DNA of 64,000 nucleotides from Hazenella coriacea (lineage in GTDB: Bacteria > Bacillota > Bacilli > Thermoactinomycetales > Thermoactinomycetaceae). A program made the position numbers and the translations under genes. Where the stretch lies: contig NZ_SMAG01000011.1 of the NCBI RefSeq assembly GCF_004341825.1, positions 1 through 64,000 of the forward strand. Reading direction: 5' to 3'. This document shows positions 1 through 7,324 of the stretch, one piece after another. The notes under the pieces are model-generated. The model was not told where the DNA came from and made no database searches. It worked only from the letters and a program-made list of their open reading frames with translations. Position 1 is the stretch's first letter. Every line of letters begins with the position of its first letter.

Positions 1-94
1 CCACTCGTTCCCATCCCGAACACGACCGTTAAGCCCTCCAGCGCCGATGGTACTTGGGGTGCAGACCCCTGGGAGAGTAGGACGTTGCCAGGCA
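1..94 (+). rRNA. rrf: 5S ribosomal RNA, 3' part
   Basis: The first ~94 bases match the conserved body of bacterial 5S rRNA: the CCCATCCCGAACACG segment, the GCGCCGATGGTA loop region and the GGGAGAGTAGGACGTTGCCAGGC 3' end. The 5' end lies outside the window, so this is the tail of an rRNA operon read rightwards. The exact 3' end (about 93-95) is estimated from the family. Confidence 0.93.
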
Positions 95-100
95 ATTTAT

Positions 101-142
101 AAAGAATGAGTTAGGAGATTGATCCTAACTCATTCTTTTCTT
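101..142 (+). terminator. rRNA operon terminator
   Basis: A 16-bp perfect stem (101-116 with 123-138) encloses a short loop and is followed by a T-rich tract. It directly follows the 5S rRNA. It also lies past the end of the leftward MFS gene and could stop transcription from both sides. Confidence 0.9.
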
Positions 143-168
143 TATTTGGGATGTATGGTGTGTAAATT

Positions 169-1323
169 TTAATCCGTTTGACTTTTAGTTTTATTTGTAA
201 ACATTATTACTAATTGTCCCAAAAAGGCTACTAACACGAGTAAACCAGTAACAACAGGAAGTTGAGAAGGACTTAAACCTGAAAGTAGAATAAATCCTCC
301 AACCATTGATCCTACTGCACCCCCTAAATAATTTGCAGAACTGTTTAATGCGACAACAGCTTCAGAATGATCAGGTTGTGCAAGAAGTAAGGCGTGTTGT
401 TGTGGTGCTAAAGAAGCCCAACCCATTGTTCCCCAAAGGAAAATAGGTAGATATAGTAACATAGGAAATTTAAGTGCAAAGGGCAGACTAAACATTGCTA
501 ATGCCAATACAGCTAAGATCCCAGACAAAAGTAATGCTGGACGTCCTAGTCGATCAATTAGGGTTCCGATTGAGAAGCTTCCCACAACTCCTCCGATTCC
601 CCAAGCCCACAGGTATGGAGTGACATTATTAATATCTCCAACATTCTGTAAGAGAGATGAGATATACGTATAAAGACCTAAACTAGCAATGGCAGCTATA
701 AATGTGATACTAACGATTGCTAAGACTTTTTTATTAGTCATCATTGTAAAACGTTGACGTAATGATGGTGGGGCTTTAGCAAGGGTGTTGGGAAATGAAA
801 CGATTATTCCGATTATTGGGATAAAACCTACTATGGTAACCAACCAGAGAGTTCCTTGCCATCCAACTTGTTCGGCTGTAATTAAACCAAGAGGAACCCC
901 TATAACTGTTCCCATACTCATACCGCCAAGTGTCATACCGAGAGCGCGACCACGTTTTTGTTCAGAAACAAGGCTTGCCGCTGCAACAGTGGCCAATGGA
1001 GAAAATAGACCCGCCCCAGCACCTGCGACTGCTCGTGCTATAAGCAACAATGAAAAATTAGGAGCTAATGCACTAGCTGCATTTGCAATAGAAAATACAG
1101 CTAATGCGATAACTAAAATATTACGCATTGATTTTCTAGCTATCAGTGTTGCAAATATTGGAGCTACTAAGGCAAAGCAAAGAGTGAAAACGCTGACTAC
1201 TTGCCCTGCTTGTGAATGACTAATGCTAAATGTTGCACTAATTTCAGGTAATAAACCTGCTACTACATAAGCATCAAATCCAAGAGCAAACATACCTAAT
1301 GTCAGAAGTAAAACCTTTTTCAT
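169..1323 (-). CDS. MFS transporter, DHA1 (AraJ/YdhP-like) family
   Basis: A 384-aa polytopic protein with about 12 hydrophobic segments. It has the N-terminal GLLPEIS pattern of AraJ/YdhP-type drug:H+ antiporters and the inter-helix loop motif DRLGRP between the halves. The ATG at 1323 is preceded on the minus strand by GAGGGGATCC. It is divergent from a LysR-type regulator at 1560, the usual arrangement of an efflux gene and its activator. The likely role is export of small toxic molecules; the substrate cannot be read from sequence. The two share a ~236-bp intergenic region with two LysR-type palindromes. Confidence 0.85.
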   Translation of the reverse strand: MKKVLLLTLGMFALGFDAYVVAGLLPEISATFSISHSQAGQVVSVFTLCFALVAPIFATLIARKSMRNILVIALAVFSIANAASALAPNFSLLLIARAVAGAGAGLFSPLATVAAASLVSEQKRGRALGMTLGGMSMGTVIGVPLGLITAEQVGWQGTLWLVTIVGFIPIIGIIVSFPNTLAKAPPSLRQRFTMMTNKKVLAIVSITFIAAIASLGLYTYISSLLQNVGDINNVTPYLWAWGIGGVVGSFSIGTLIDRLGRPALLLSGILAVLALAMFSLPFALKFPMLLYLPIFLWGTMGWASLAPQQHALLLAQPDHSEAVVALNSSANYLGGAVGSMVGGFILLSGLSPSQLPVVTGLLVLVAFLGQLVIMFTNKTKSQTD

Positions 1324-1433
1324 CTGGATCCCCTCGTTTAAGTTGATGAGTTAGATGTTTTGTATCACTACTTTCATCTTTGTTTAAGAGGGAATTATGG
1401 TATAAACAATCCCTGATCTTAGACAAGCTCTAT

Positions 1434-1448
1434 ATAACATTATGTTAT
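1434..1448. promoter_or_regulatory. LysR-type operator candidate 1
   Basis: Perfect inverted repeat ATAACA-TTA-TGTTAT in the divergent MFS/lysR intergenic region. It satisfies the T-N11-A rule for LysR-type sites (T1435, A1447). Binding by the adjacent regulator is inferred. Confidence 0.55.
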
Positions 1449-1521
1449 GATGATGAAAGCTGTATGTGTTATATAAAGTATCAGAGATTTATTGCATAAG
1501 GAATAAACATTATTCTATATA

Positions 1522-1542
1522 GATATAACGAATTGTTATATC
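1522..1542. promoter_or_regulatory. LysR-type operator candidate 2
   Basis: Perfect 8-bp inverted repeat GATATAAC-N5-GTTATATC, also with T-N11-A (T1526, A1538). It ends two bases before the lysR Shine-Dalgarno, so binding here would repress lysR itself, as in classic LTTR autoregulation. It shares the GTTAT core with the site at 1434-1448. Confidence 0.6.
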
Positions 1543-1559
1543 GAAAGGGGATTAAAGCA

Positions 1560-2423
1560 ATGAATATGGAATGGTTAAACAGTTTTGCTCAGGCTGTTAA
1601 ACTAAAAAGCTTTTCTAAAGCCTCCAAAGCTATTAATCTTTCCCAACCTGCTTTAAGCAAACATATTCGTAATCTAGAAAATGATCTAGATGTTACATTA
1701 TTCTATAGAACCTCTACTGGAATCGAACTCACTGAGGCAGGCAAACGTTTTTATGCTCGGATTATGCCTGTTATTTCAGAAATAACTGAGATCCGCCAAG
1801 AATTACGCCAATTTTGCCGAAGTAATCCAATAGCTATAGGGAGTCTTCCGAGTATAGCTACATACTATTTACCTGCAAGATTAAAAGAAATTCAAGAAAT
1901 AAATCGCCCTCATACTTTAATGATTCAAAACACATCAAGGGAACTCATACAATCATTACAAGAAGGAAGGCTTGATGTCGTGTTTCTTAATGCATTATAT
2001 ACAGACGAGTCTTTATGGAATTATGAATTATTTGAGGAACCTTACTGCGCAGTATTTCCTTTAGAGCATCGTTTCCACTCGAAAAAATCTGTTGATCTTG
2101 CTGAGATCTGTGAGGAGCCACTCATTGTTCATCAAGCCCCATGTGATTCAAGGAAACATATTATTTCCGAAATGGAGTTGCTTGGACACAAGCCTCATAT
2201 CATTAATGAGGTTGCTTTTGGTGATTTTATCTATGGGTATGTGATGGCGGGGATGGGAATAACGATTGTTCCTGAGTTGGTGGCTAAGAATTTAAATCAC
2301 CTCCAACTCTTCGCCTTACCCATTGTGGATGCTAGAAGAACGATTTCAATGACAACTAAAAGTAACAAACTTGGAAAACAGTTAGCTAAGTTTATGTCAA
2401 TAAAGGATGATTTTATACTATGA
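1560..2423 (+). CDS. LysR-family transcriptional regulator
   Basis: A 287-aa protein with an N-terminal winged helix-turn-helix (residues ~3-60; motif SFSKASKAINLSQPALSKHI) followed by a periplasmic-binding-fold effector domain (~90-285). Length is normal for LTTRs. The ATG at 1560 was chosen over the TTG at 1533 because AAAGGGG lies 9 bases upstream and the TTG falls inside the putative operator. It is divergent from the MFS gene it probably controls. The inducer is unknown. Confidence 0.88.
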   Translation: MNMEWLNSFAQAVKLKSFSKASKAINLSQPALSKHIRNLENDLDVTLFYRTSTGIELTEAGKRFYARIMPVISEITEIRQELRQFCRSNPIAIGSLPSIATYYLPARLKEIQEINRPHTLMIQNTSRELIQSLQEGRLDVVFLNALYTDESLWNYELFEEPYCAVFPLEHRFHSKKSVDLAEICEEPLIVHQAPCDSRKHIISEMELLGHKPHIINEVAFGDFIYGYVMAGMGITIVPELVAKNLNHLQLFALPIVDARRTISMTTKSNKLGKQLAKFMSIKDDFIL

Positions 2424-2768
2424 AATATTATTCTGGTGGCTACTATATTGTCTCCCTGACATCCAGCTCGGATTATAAGAACGAGAAGCTTATGCCAGAA
2501 CCCATTTTGTCGGCAGTGATTGTATCTGTGATACAAAAGCTAACGACGGAGCGTATAATTCTATTTTAGGTTTTTTTATGTTATATCATTTTTATAAGCC
2601 TCGATAAAGAATTGGTATATTCGACCATCTCTGATCTCATTCTTACATCTAGTATTGTTACTAGAAATGGAACATGATAAAGTAATTCTGTAATCGAAAT
2701 AAACTGGTGAACCGTAGGTGACCCCTATTTTTTGATGGGGGTCTTTTTGGGTGGAGAGGGATCGAGAG
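2424..2768 (+). promoter_or_regulatory. Gene-free leader region of the second MFS gene
   Basis: These 345 bases lack a convincing gene. They contain three perfect inverted repeats: TTGTATC-tgt-GATACAA (2520-2536), TCTAGTA-ttgt-TACTAGA (2648-2665), and a terminator-like GACCCC/GGGGTC hairpin with a T tract (about 2719-2746). A TATAAT at 2554-2559 is a possible -10 box. An 8-codon ORF (2667-2693) has no Shine-Dalgarno. The arrangement resembles an attenuated efflux-gene leader; this is inference. Confidence 0.4.
2719..2746 (+). terminator. Terminator-like hairpin just upstream of MFS gene (possible attenuator)
   Basis: A GACCCC (2720-2725) / GGGGTC stem with a T/A-rich loop is followed directly by TTTTT. 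It sits immediately before the Shine-Dalgarno of the MFS gene at 2769. That position suits conditional readthrough better than simple termination of lysR. Confidence 0.5.
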
Positions 2769-3998
2769 ATGATAAAGAAATGGAAACAGATGCCAACGGT
2801 TATGTGGATATTAGCCGTTTGTTTTATGGTAAACACGTTAGGGGAATCTCTGTTATGGCCGTTACAGATGACCTATATCCATCAACAATTTGGACAATCA
2901 TTAACAGTTGGCGGATTTGTCCTCTTTTTTCATTTTGCAATTGCTTTTATAGGTAATCTGATTGGTGGGTATTTATATGATCGTTGGGGAGCGAAACGGA
3001 TCTTCACGTTATCGATCTCTTTTTCATTTTTAATTGTTATTTTGATGATGTCAGCAAAAGAATTTTACTTGTATGCGACCCTTCTATTATTATTGGGATT
3101 TTCAAAAGGGATGTTTCTTCCTTTAGCAAGATCTCTTCCTCTTCAGATTTGGCCTGAAGGGGGTAGGGATGCAGTAAATGTGACTTATGTGATGGAGAAC
3201 TTGGGTGTCGCACTTGGAGCAGCCTGTTCGGGATTTCTAGGAGAAGTTTCGATGAATTTAGTGTTTGCAGGAAATGCTTTTACTTATATTTTAGTTTTAG
3301 TAGCAACCCCTTATTTGTTTCGACGTCTCTCTCAAACTATTACTGAAACAGAAAATGAGATTGAGGAATCAAAATCAGCTGTCGGAAAAGTGGTTGATTC
3401 AAAAAGAGGGATGTTTCAACTGGTTATGCTTACATCGTTCTTTAGTATTTTAATTATTTCCTATGTACAGTGGCAAACGGTTGTCCCAACTTATTTAAAA
3501 AGTATTGATATCCCTTTAACAGCATATGGTCTGCTTTGGACGGTGAATGGCTTGCTTGTTGTTACAGGGCAACCATTTGTAACTTGGCTCATTCGTGTAA
3601 CAAGGATGAAACTTCATATGCAGATTTTTTCGGGATCGCTTCTGTTTGTGATTACAATGTTGATTCTTTCTCAAGCAACTCACTATGAATGGTTTGTTCT
3701 TGGGATGGTTGTGATGACATTTGGAGAGATGCTGGTTTGGCCAGCGGTTCCTGCTCGGGTTGCAGAGATTGCACCTAAAGACAAGCAAGGGTTTTACCAA
3801 GGAATTGCTGTCAGTGGACATTCAGTTGGGCGAATGATTGGACCTCTATTGGGTGGTTATTTATTTGAGCAGTTGGGTAACCAAGTGATGTTTATGTCAA
3901 TGGCTGCAATTTGTTTATTAACAAGTGTACTATTGTGGAGCTATCAACTAAAATCCTACAAGAGGCAAAGTCATTGGGGTTCAGAACAAGCTAGCTGA
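2769..3998 (+). CDS. MFS transporter
   Basis: A 409-aa membrane protein with about 12 hydrophobic helices and the MFS loop signature DRWGAKR after helix 2. The N-terminus MIKKWKQMPTVMW fits the ATG at 2769 with GGAGAGGG 8 bases upstream; the GTG at 2751 overlaps that site and was rejected. Probably a DHA-type efflux pump; the substrate is unknown. It stands alone between a structured leader and a convergent Asp23-family gene and does not resemble the first MFS gene closely. Confidence 0.82.
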   Translation: MIKKWKQMPTVMWILAVCFMVNTLGESLLWPLQMTYIHQQFGQSLTVGGFVLFFHFAIAFIGNLIGGYLYDRWGAKRIFTLSISFSFLIVILMMSAKEFYLYATLLLLLGFSKGMFLPLARSLPLQIWPEGGRDAVNVTYVMENLGVALGAACSGFLGEVSMNLVFAGNAFTYILVLVATPYLFRRLSQTITETENEIEESKSAVGKVVDSKRGMFQLVMLTSFFSILIISYVQWQTVVPTYLKSIDIPLTAYGLLWTVNGLLVVTGQPFVTWLIRVTRMKLHMQIFSGSLLFVITMLILSQATHYEWFVLGMVVMTFGEMLVWPAVPARVAEIAPKDKQGFYQGIAVSGHSVGRMIGPLLGGYLFEQLGNQVMFMSMAAICLLTSVLLWSYQLKSYKRQSHWGSEQAS

Positions 3999-4081
3999 AT
4001 GTCAATCAATGATAGATTTCAGATTTGTTGTTAATAAAAAAGGTAAATAGTTTTTAAAATGGGTGATAGTGAAAGTAGGAG

Positions 4082-4120
4082 CCTTTTCTCGACCCTGTTT
4101 GATACAAAGCCGAGAAAAGG
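4082..4120. repeat. 10-bp perfect inverted repeat between convergent genes
   Basis: CCTTTTCTCG (4082-4091) and CGAGAAAAGG (4111-4120) form a perfect stem around 19 bases. It lies between the convergent MFS and Asp23-family genes and may act as a terminator or mRNA end, although no T tract follows on either strand. Confidence 0.45.
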
Positions 4121-4171
4121 ATATCCTTGCACATTACATAAGGGTTCAATTGGGAGAAATCAGTTAGATTA

Positions 4172-4197
4172 AACTCCCTTTCTTAATTAAGGGAGTT
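4172..4197. terminator. Inverted repeat, possible bidirectional terminator
   Basis: AACTCCCTT (4172-4180) pairs with AAGGGAGTT (4189-4197) around an 8-base loop. It lies downstream of both convergent genes. The flanking T content is weak, so the terminator role is uncertain. Confidence 0.4.
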
Positions 4198-4259
4198 GAA
4201 CCCGCTGTTCGAGGGATCCTGTACAGTTGCGAAATTATCACTTTTAAATGGAAATTTAT

Positions 4260-4661
4260 TTATCTTATCATTCTATGTGGTTCTGTACTTTTAGGTTGTT
4301 TTTCTTCTTTTTCCTCTTGTAGAGTCACTCCTTCGACGAACATATTTACCTCAACTACAGAGAGACCAGTCATATTTTCGATGGCTTGTTCAACAGATTC
4401 AACCACTTGCTTGTATAGATGGGGGACATTTCGCCCGTACTCTACGATTACTTTTAAGTCTACAGCTACCTCCATTTCACCTAGCTCTACACTAACCCCT
4501 TTAGATAGGTTTTTTCGTCCGAGTCGTTCGGCAAATCCTTCTACCATTCCTCCGCTCATCGCTACGATTCCTTCGATTTCACTCGCAGCAATTCCAGCAA
4601 TGGTTTCGATCACATCTGCGGAAAATTTTAAACCTGAACTCGTTATCTTTTTTTCAGCCAT
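4260..4661 (-). CDS. Asp23/Gls24 (YqhY-like) family protein
   Basis: A 133-aa protein that starts MAEKKITSSGLKFSADVIE and matches the Asp23/Gls24 family along its length: the AGIAASEIEGIVAMSGG stretch, the VDLKVIVEYGRNVP strand and the VVEVNMFVEGV strand. Family members are linked to cell-envelope stress and lipid homeostasis (YqhY, YloU, Asp23). The frame stays open 73 codons upstream to an ATG at 4880, but that extension lacks family similarity. AAAGG about 12 bases upstream supports the ATG at 4661. It is monocistronic and antisense to the flanking genes. Confidence 0.85.
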   Translation of the reverse strand: MAEKKITSSGLKFSADVIETIAGIAASEIEGIVAMSGGMVEGFAERLGRKNLSKGVSVELGEMEVAVDLKVIVEYGRNVPHLYKQVVESVEQAIENMTGLSVVEVNMFVEGVTLQEEKEEKQPKSTEPHRMIR

Positions 4662-5004
4662 TGTTGTAACCAACCTTTCATTTGATAGTCTTCTCAATTG
4701 TAACATCACTAACATGGACCCAGAAGGTGAATGAACAGGAACAGAGTCATGGTTCCAATGTTGTTCAGGGTGGATTGTCAGATTGTAAATGACAAGTCCA
4801 GTAGATTCCTCACAGAAGATATTAGGCATCCAGTACATTTCTTCCTGTTTATATTTTGCACTTTTTAAGAATGATTTCATTTACCTGTTTTAGGGATAAA
4901 ATTATTCATAAAAAGAAAAGAGAGGATGATTTTATCCCGAGAGCGAAAAAAACAAGTACTTGACAAAAGATTGAGCTTGAAATCAATAGGTTTTTGAAAT
5001 CCAA
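4662..5004. other. Gap between Asp23-family gene and rimP promoter
   Basis: No convincing gene is seen. Part of it (4662-4880, minus strand) is an in-frame upstream extension of the Asp23-family ORF that I consider non-coding. It should contain that gene's promoter, which I could not assign. Confidence 0.4.
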
Positions 5005-5034
5005 TTGCACCTGTTTTTATGATTGTGATATAAT
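5005..5034 (+). promoter_or_regulatory. SigA promoter of the rimP-nusA-infB operon
   Basis: TTGCAC (5005-5010), an 18-base spacer, then TATAAT (5029-5034) preceded by TGA, giving an extended -10 (TGATATAAT). Transcription would start near 5041, giving a ~105-base leader before rimP. Confidence 0.75.
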
Positions 5035-5073
5035 CAATTTGGCTATACTTGAGTGTAGATACGTCTGATGCGG

Positions 5074-5099
5074 AAGAGTGGGTTTTTTGGCCCACTCTT
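5074..5099 (+). promoter_or_regulatory. Leader hairpin upstream of rimP
   Basis: AAGAGTGGG (5074-5082) pairs perfectly with CCCACTCTT (5091-5099) around a T-rich loop, and is followed by TTGCATTTGCTT. From memory, similar hairpins occur upstream of rimP (ylxS) in other Bacillales, where they may attenuate the operon. The weak T tract suggests partial termination. Confidence 0.5.
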
Positions 5100-5146
5100 T
5101 GCATTTGCTTAAGACAAACTCAAGTTAGGGATAAGGAGGGTTGGCT

Positions 5147-5608
5147 TTGAGCCGCCAAGTTACTCAAACTGTCGAGAAGATTGCCTTGCCTATTCTTGAA
5201 GCTGAAGGGCTCGAGTTAGTAGATGTTGAGTACAAAAAAGAAGGGCAGAATTGGTTTTTACGTGTGTTTATTGATCGGGAAGAGGGTTCTATCGATCTTG
5301 ATGATTGTAGTCGAGTCAGTGAACAACTCAGCAATGCGCTGGATGAAGTGGATCCCATTCCAATGGCGTATTTTTTGGAGGTATCTTCACCAGGTGCAGA
5401 ACGCCCGTTAAAAAAAGAAGCAGATTTTAAAAAAGCGATTGGTAAACATGTTCATGTAACTACATATGAACCAATACAAGGGCAGAAAGTTTTTGAAGGA
5501 GTATTATCCCACTTTTTAGATGAACAATTAACATTAGATGATAAGGGAAATACCATTCATATTCCACTTAATAAAGTGGCTAAAGCTCGCTTGGCAATCG
5601 TTTTTTAA
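5147..5608 (+). CDS. rimP: Ribosome maturation factor RimP
   Basis: A 153-aa cytoplasmic protein needed for 30S subunit assembly. The N-terminus ([28 protein letters not shown]) and the [12 protein letters not shown] strand match RimP/YlxS, followed by the [13 protein letters not shown] helix and the C-terminal SH3-like domain. Two in-frame TTG codons (5141, 5147) follow AAGGAGG (5133-5139). The one at 5147 has the better 7-base spacing and gives the family-typical MS start. It is the first gene of the translation operon, 22 bases before nusA. Confidence 0.93.
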   Translation: MSRQVTQTVEKIALPILEAEGLELVDVEYKKEGQNWFLRVFIDREEGSIDLDDCSRVSEQLSNALDEVDPIPMAYFLEVSSPGAERPLKKEADFKKAIGKHVHVTTYEPIQGQKVFEGVLSHFLDEQLTLDDKGNTIHIPLNKVAKARLAIVF

Positions 5609-5630
5609 TCTGAAGGGAGGAAGTAGACCG

Positions 5631-6719
5631 ATGAATGCTGAGTTCATCGAGGCCCTCGGTCAACTAGAGAAAGAAAAGGGAATTAGTAAGGATATTTTGA
5701 TTGATGCGATTGAAGCTGCACTGATCTCTGGATACAAACGGAATTTTCATTCTGCTCAGAATGTACGGGTGGATATTAATCGTGGGAATGGTGCAGTTAA
5801 GGTATTTGCTAGAAAGACAGTTGTTGAAGAGGTTCTTGATCCGCGGTTAGAGATCTCTTTAGATGCAGCAAGTGAAATCAATAAAGTGTACCAATTGGGA
5901 GATATTGTGGAGATCGAGGTAACTCCCGCTGATTTCGGAAGAATCGCCGCACAAACAGCGAAACAAGTGGTGACTCAACGGATTCGGGAAGCGGAGCGCA
6001 GTATTATCTACCAAGACTTTATTGATCGTGAAGAAGATATTGTGACTGGGATTGTACAAAGGGCAGACAATCGCTACTATTATATTGACTTAGGGCGAAT
6101 TGAAGCATTATTACCACATACAGAAACGATGCCTGGAGAACGTTTTAAACACGGTGATCGTGTTAAAACGTTTATCACGAAAGTAGAGAAATCCACTAAA
6201 GGACCACAAATCTTTGTTTCACGGACACATCCGGGTTTATTAAAGCGCCTGTTTGAATTAGAAGTTCCTGAAATCTTTGAAGGTGTAGTTGAGATTCGTT
6301 CAGTAGCTAGAGAAGCCGGATATCGTTCGAAGGTGGCTGTTTACTCTCGTGATCCAGATGTTGATCCAGTAGGTGCTTGTGTCGGACATCGTGGGCTTCG
6401 TGTTCAGACCGTTGTCAATGAACTCCGTGGAGAGAAAATCGATATCGTTCGTTGGTCTGATGATATTGATGAGTGGATCGCTAATGCATTGAGCCCATCT
6501 AAAGTCGTTAGCGTAACTGTTTTTGAAGAAGAAAAAATGGCACGTGTAGTCGTTCCTGATCATCAGTTATCATTAGCGATCGGGAAAGAAGGACAGAATG
6601 CACGTTTAGCAGCCAAGTTAACTAATTGGAAAATCGATATTAAAAGCGAGTCGGAATCGGATGTTCATAGTGATGAACAATTAGAAGATTTCACCGATGA
6701 GCAAGAAGAACATAAGTGA
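5631..6719 (+). CDS. nusA: Transcription termination/antitermination factor NusA
   Basis: A 362-aa protein with the NusA architecture: an N-terminal RNA polymerase-binding domain (MNAEFIEALGQLEKEKGISKD), an S1 domain (about 135-200, DIVTGIVQRADNRYYYIDLG), then two KH domains (VGACVGHRGLRVQTVVNELRGE and LAIGKEGQNARLAAKLTNWKI). It ends in an acidic tail and lacks the C-terminal repeats of proteobacterial NusA, as usual in Firmicutes (~370 aa). The ATG at 5631 has GGGAGG upstream. It modulates pausing, intrinsic termination and rRNA antitermination. Confidence 0.95.
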   Translation: MNAEFIEALGQLEKEKGISKDILIDAIEAALISGYKRNFHSAQNVRVDINRGNGAVKVFARKTVVEEVLDPRLEISLDAASEINKVYQLGDIVEIEVTPADFGRIAAQTAKQVVTQRIREAERSIIYQDFIDREEDIVTGIVQRADNRYYYIDLGRIEALLPHTETMPGERFKHGDRVKTFITKVEKSTKGPQIFVSRTHPGLLKRLFELEVPEIFEGVVEIRSVAREAGYRSKVAVYSRDPDVDPVGACVGHRGLRVQTVVNELRGEKIDIVRWSDDIDEWIANALSPSKVVSVTVFEEEKMARVVVPDHQLSLAIGKEGQNARLAAKLTNWKIDIKSESESDVHSDEQLEDFTDEQEEHK

Positions 6720-6738
6720 AATTCGGGAGGTTGCAATG

Positions 6739-7017
6739 ATGAAGCAACGAAAAGTTCCCATGCGTAAGTGTGTTGCTTCTCAGGAAATGTTTCCTAAAAA
6801 GAACCTTGTTCGTGTGGTGCGTACACCTGAAAATGAGGTCATTATTGATCCCACTGGAAAAAAATCGGGACGTGGTGCCTACTTATGTGCCAATATAGAT
6901 TATATCGATATGGCGCAAAAGAGAAAAGCTTTGGATCGAGCTTTAAAAGTTTCAGTAAGACCAGATTTTTATGACCAGTTACGAGAATATATCAAGCAGG
7001 TAGCGACAGATGAATAA
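6739..7017 (+). CDS. rnpM: RNase P modulator RnpM (YlxR family)
   Basis: A 92-aa basic protein with the YlxR signature KVPMRKCVASQEMFPKKNLVRVVR and the GRGAYLC motif near residue 52. Members bind RNA; B. subtilis YlxR was shown to modulate RNase P and renamed RnpM. Adjacent ATGs lie at 6736 and 6739; GGGAGG at 6725-6730 favours 6739. The gene overlaps the next by 8 bases (ATGAATAA), indicating translational coupling. Confidence 0.88.
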   Translation: MKQRKVPMRKCVASQEMFPKKNLVRVVRTPENEVIIDPTGKKSGRGAYLCANIDYIDMAQKRKALDRALKVSVRPDFYDQLREYIKQVATDE

Positions 7018-7306
7018 ATTATTCTCTTTGCTGGGGCTTGCTATGCGGGCTGGTAAAATCGTATCGGGTGAGGAGCTTGTACTTAAGGAAGTTCGTTCGG
7101 GAAAAGCTCAACTCGTTTTGTTAGCAATAGATGCAGCTAAAAATACTGAGAAAAAAGTCTCTGATAAATGTTCAACCTACCAAATCCCGATCCTCAGATA
7201 CGGAACAAGGCATGAACTGGGAAATGCGATTGGTAAAGCGGAGCGAGTCGTTATCGCAATTACAGATTCAGGATTTTCCCGGTCAATGCAGAAGCTCGTT
7301 CAGTAA
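7010..7306 (+). CDS. rplGA: L7Ae/L30e-family ribosomal protein YlxQ
   Basis: A 98-aa protein of the L7Ae/L30e/S12e/Gadd45 RNA-binding fold. Visible features are the LLGLAMRAGKIVSGEE start, the VLLAIDAAKNTEKKV strand-helix and the IPILRYGTRHELGNAIGK region. L7Ae proteins recognise kink-turns in RNA. It occupies the standard place between rnpM and infB and overlaps the rnpM stop by 8 bases. Its role in Bacillus is not settled. Confidence 0.88.
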   Translation: MNKLFSLLGLAMRAGKIVSGEELVLKEVRSGKAQLVLLAIDAAKNTEKKVSDKCSTYQIPILRYGTRHELGNAIGKAERVVIAITDSGFSRSMQKLVQ

Positions 7307-7324
7307 CTGACGGGGGTGAATGGT

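Noticed and set aside
785-1219. 144-codon ORF on the plus strand inside the MFS gene
   Set aside because: It is antisense to a clear transporter, has no Shine-Dalgarno and no family likeness.
4172-4230. T-box-like leader near 4.2 kb
   Set aside because: A hairpin and a GGGATCC stretch were seen, but the T-box sequence AGGGTGGNACCGCG is absent and no gene follows in sense orientation.
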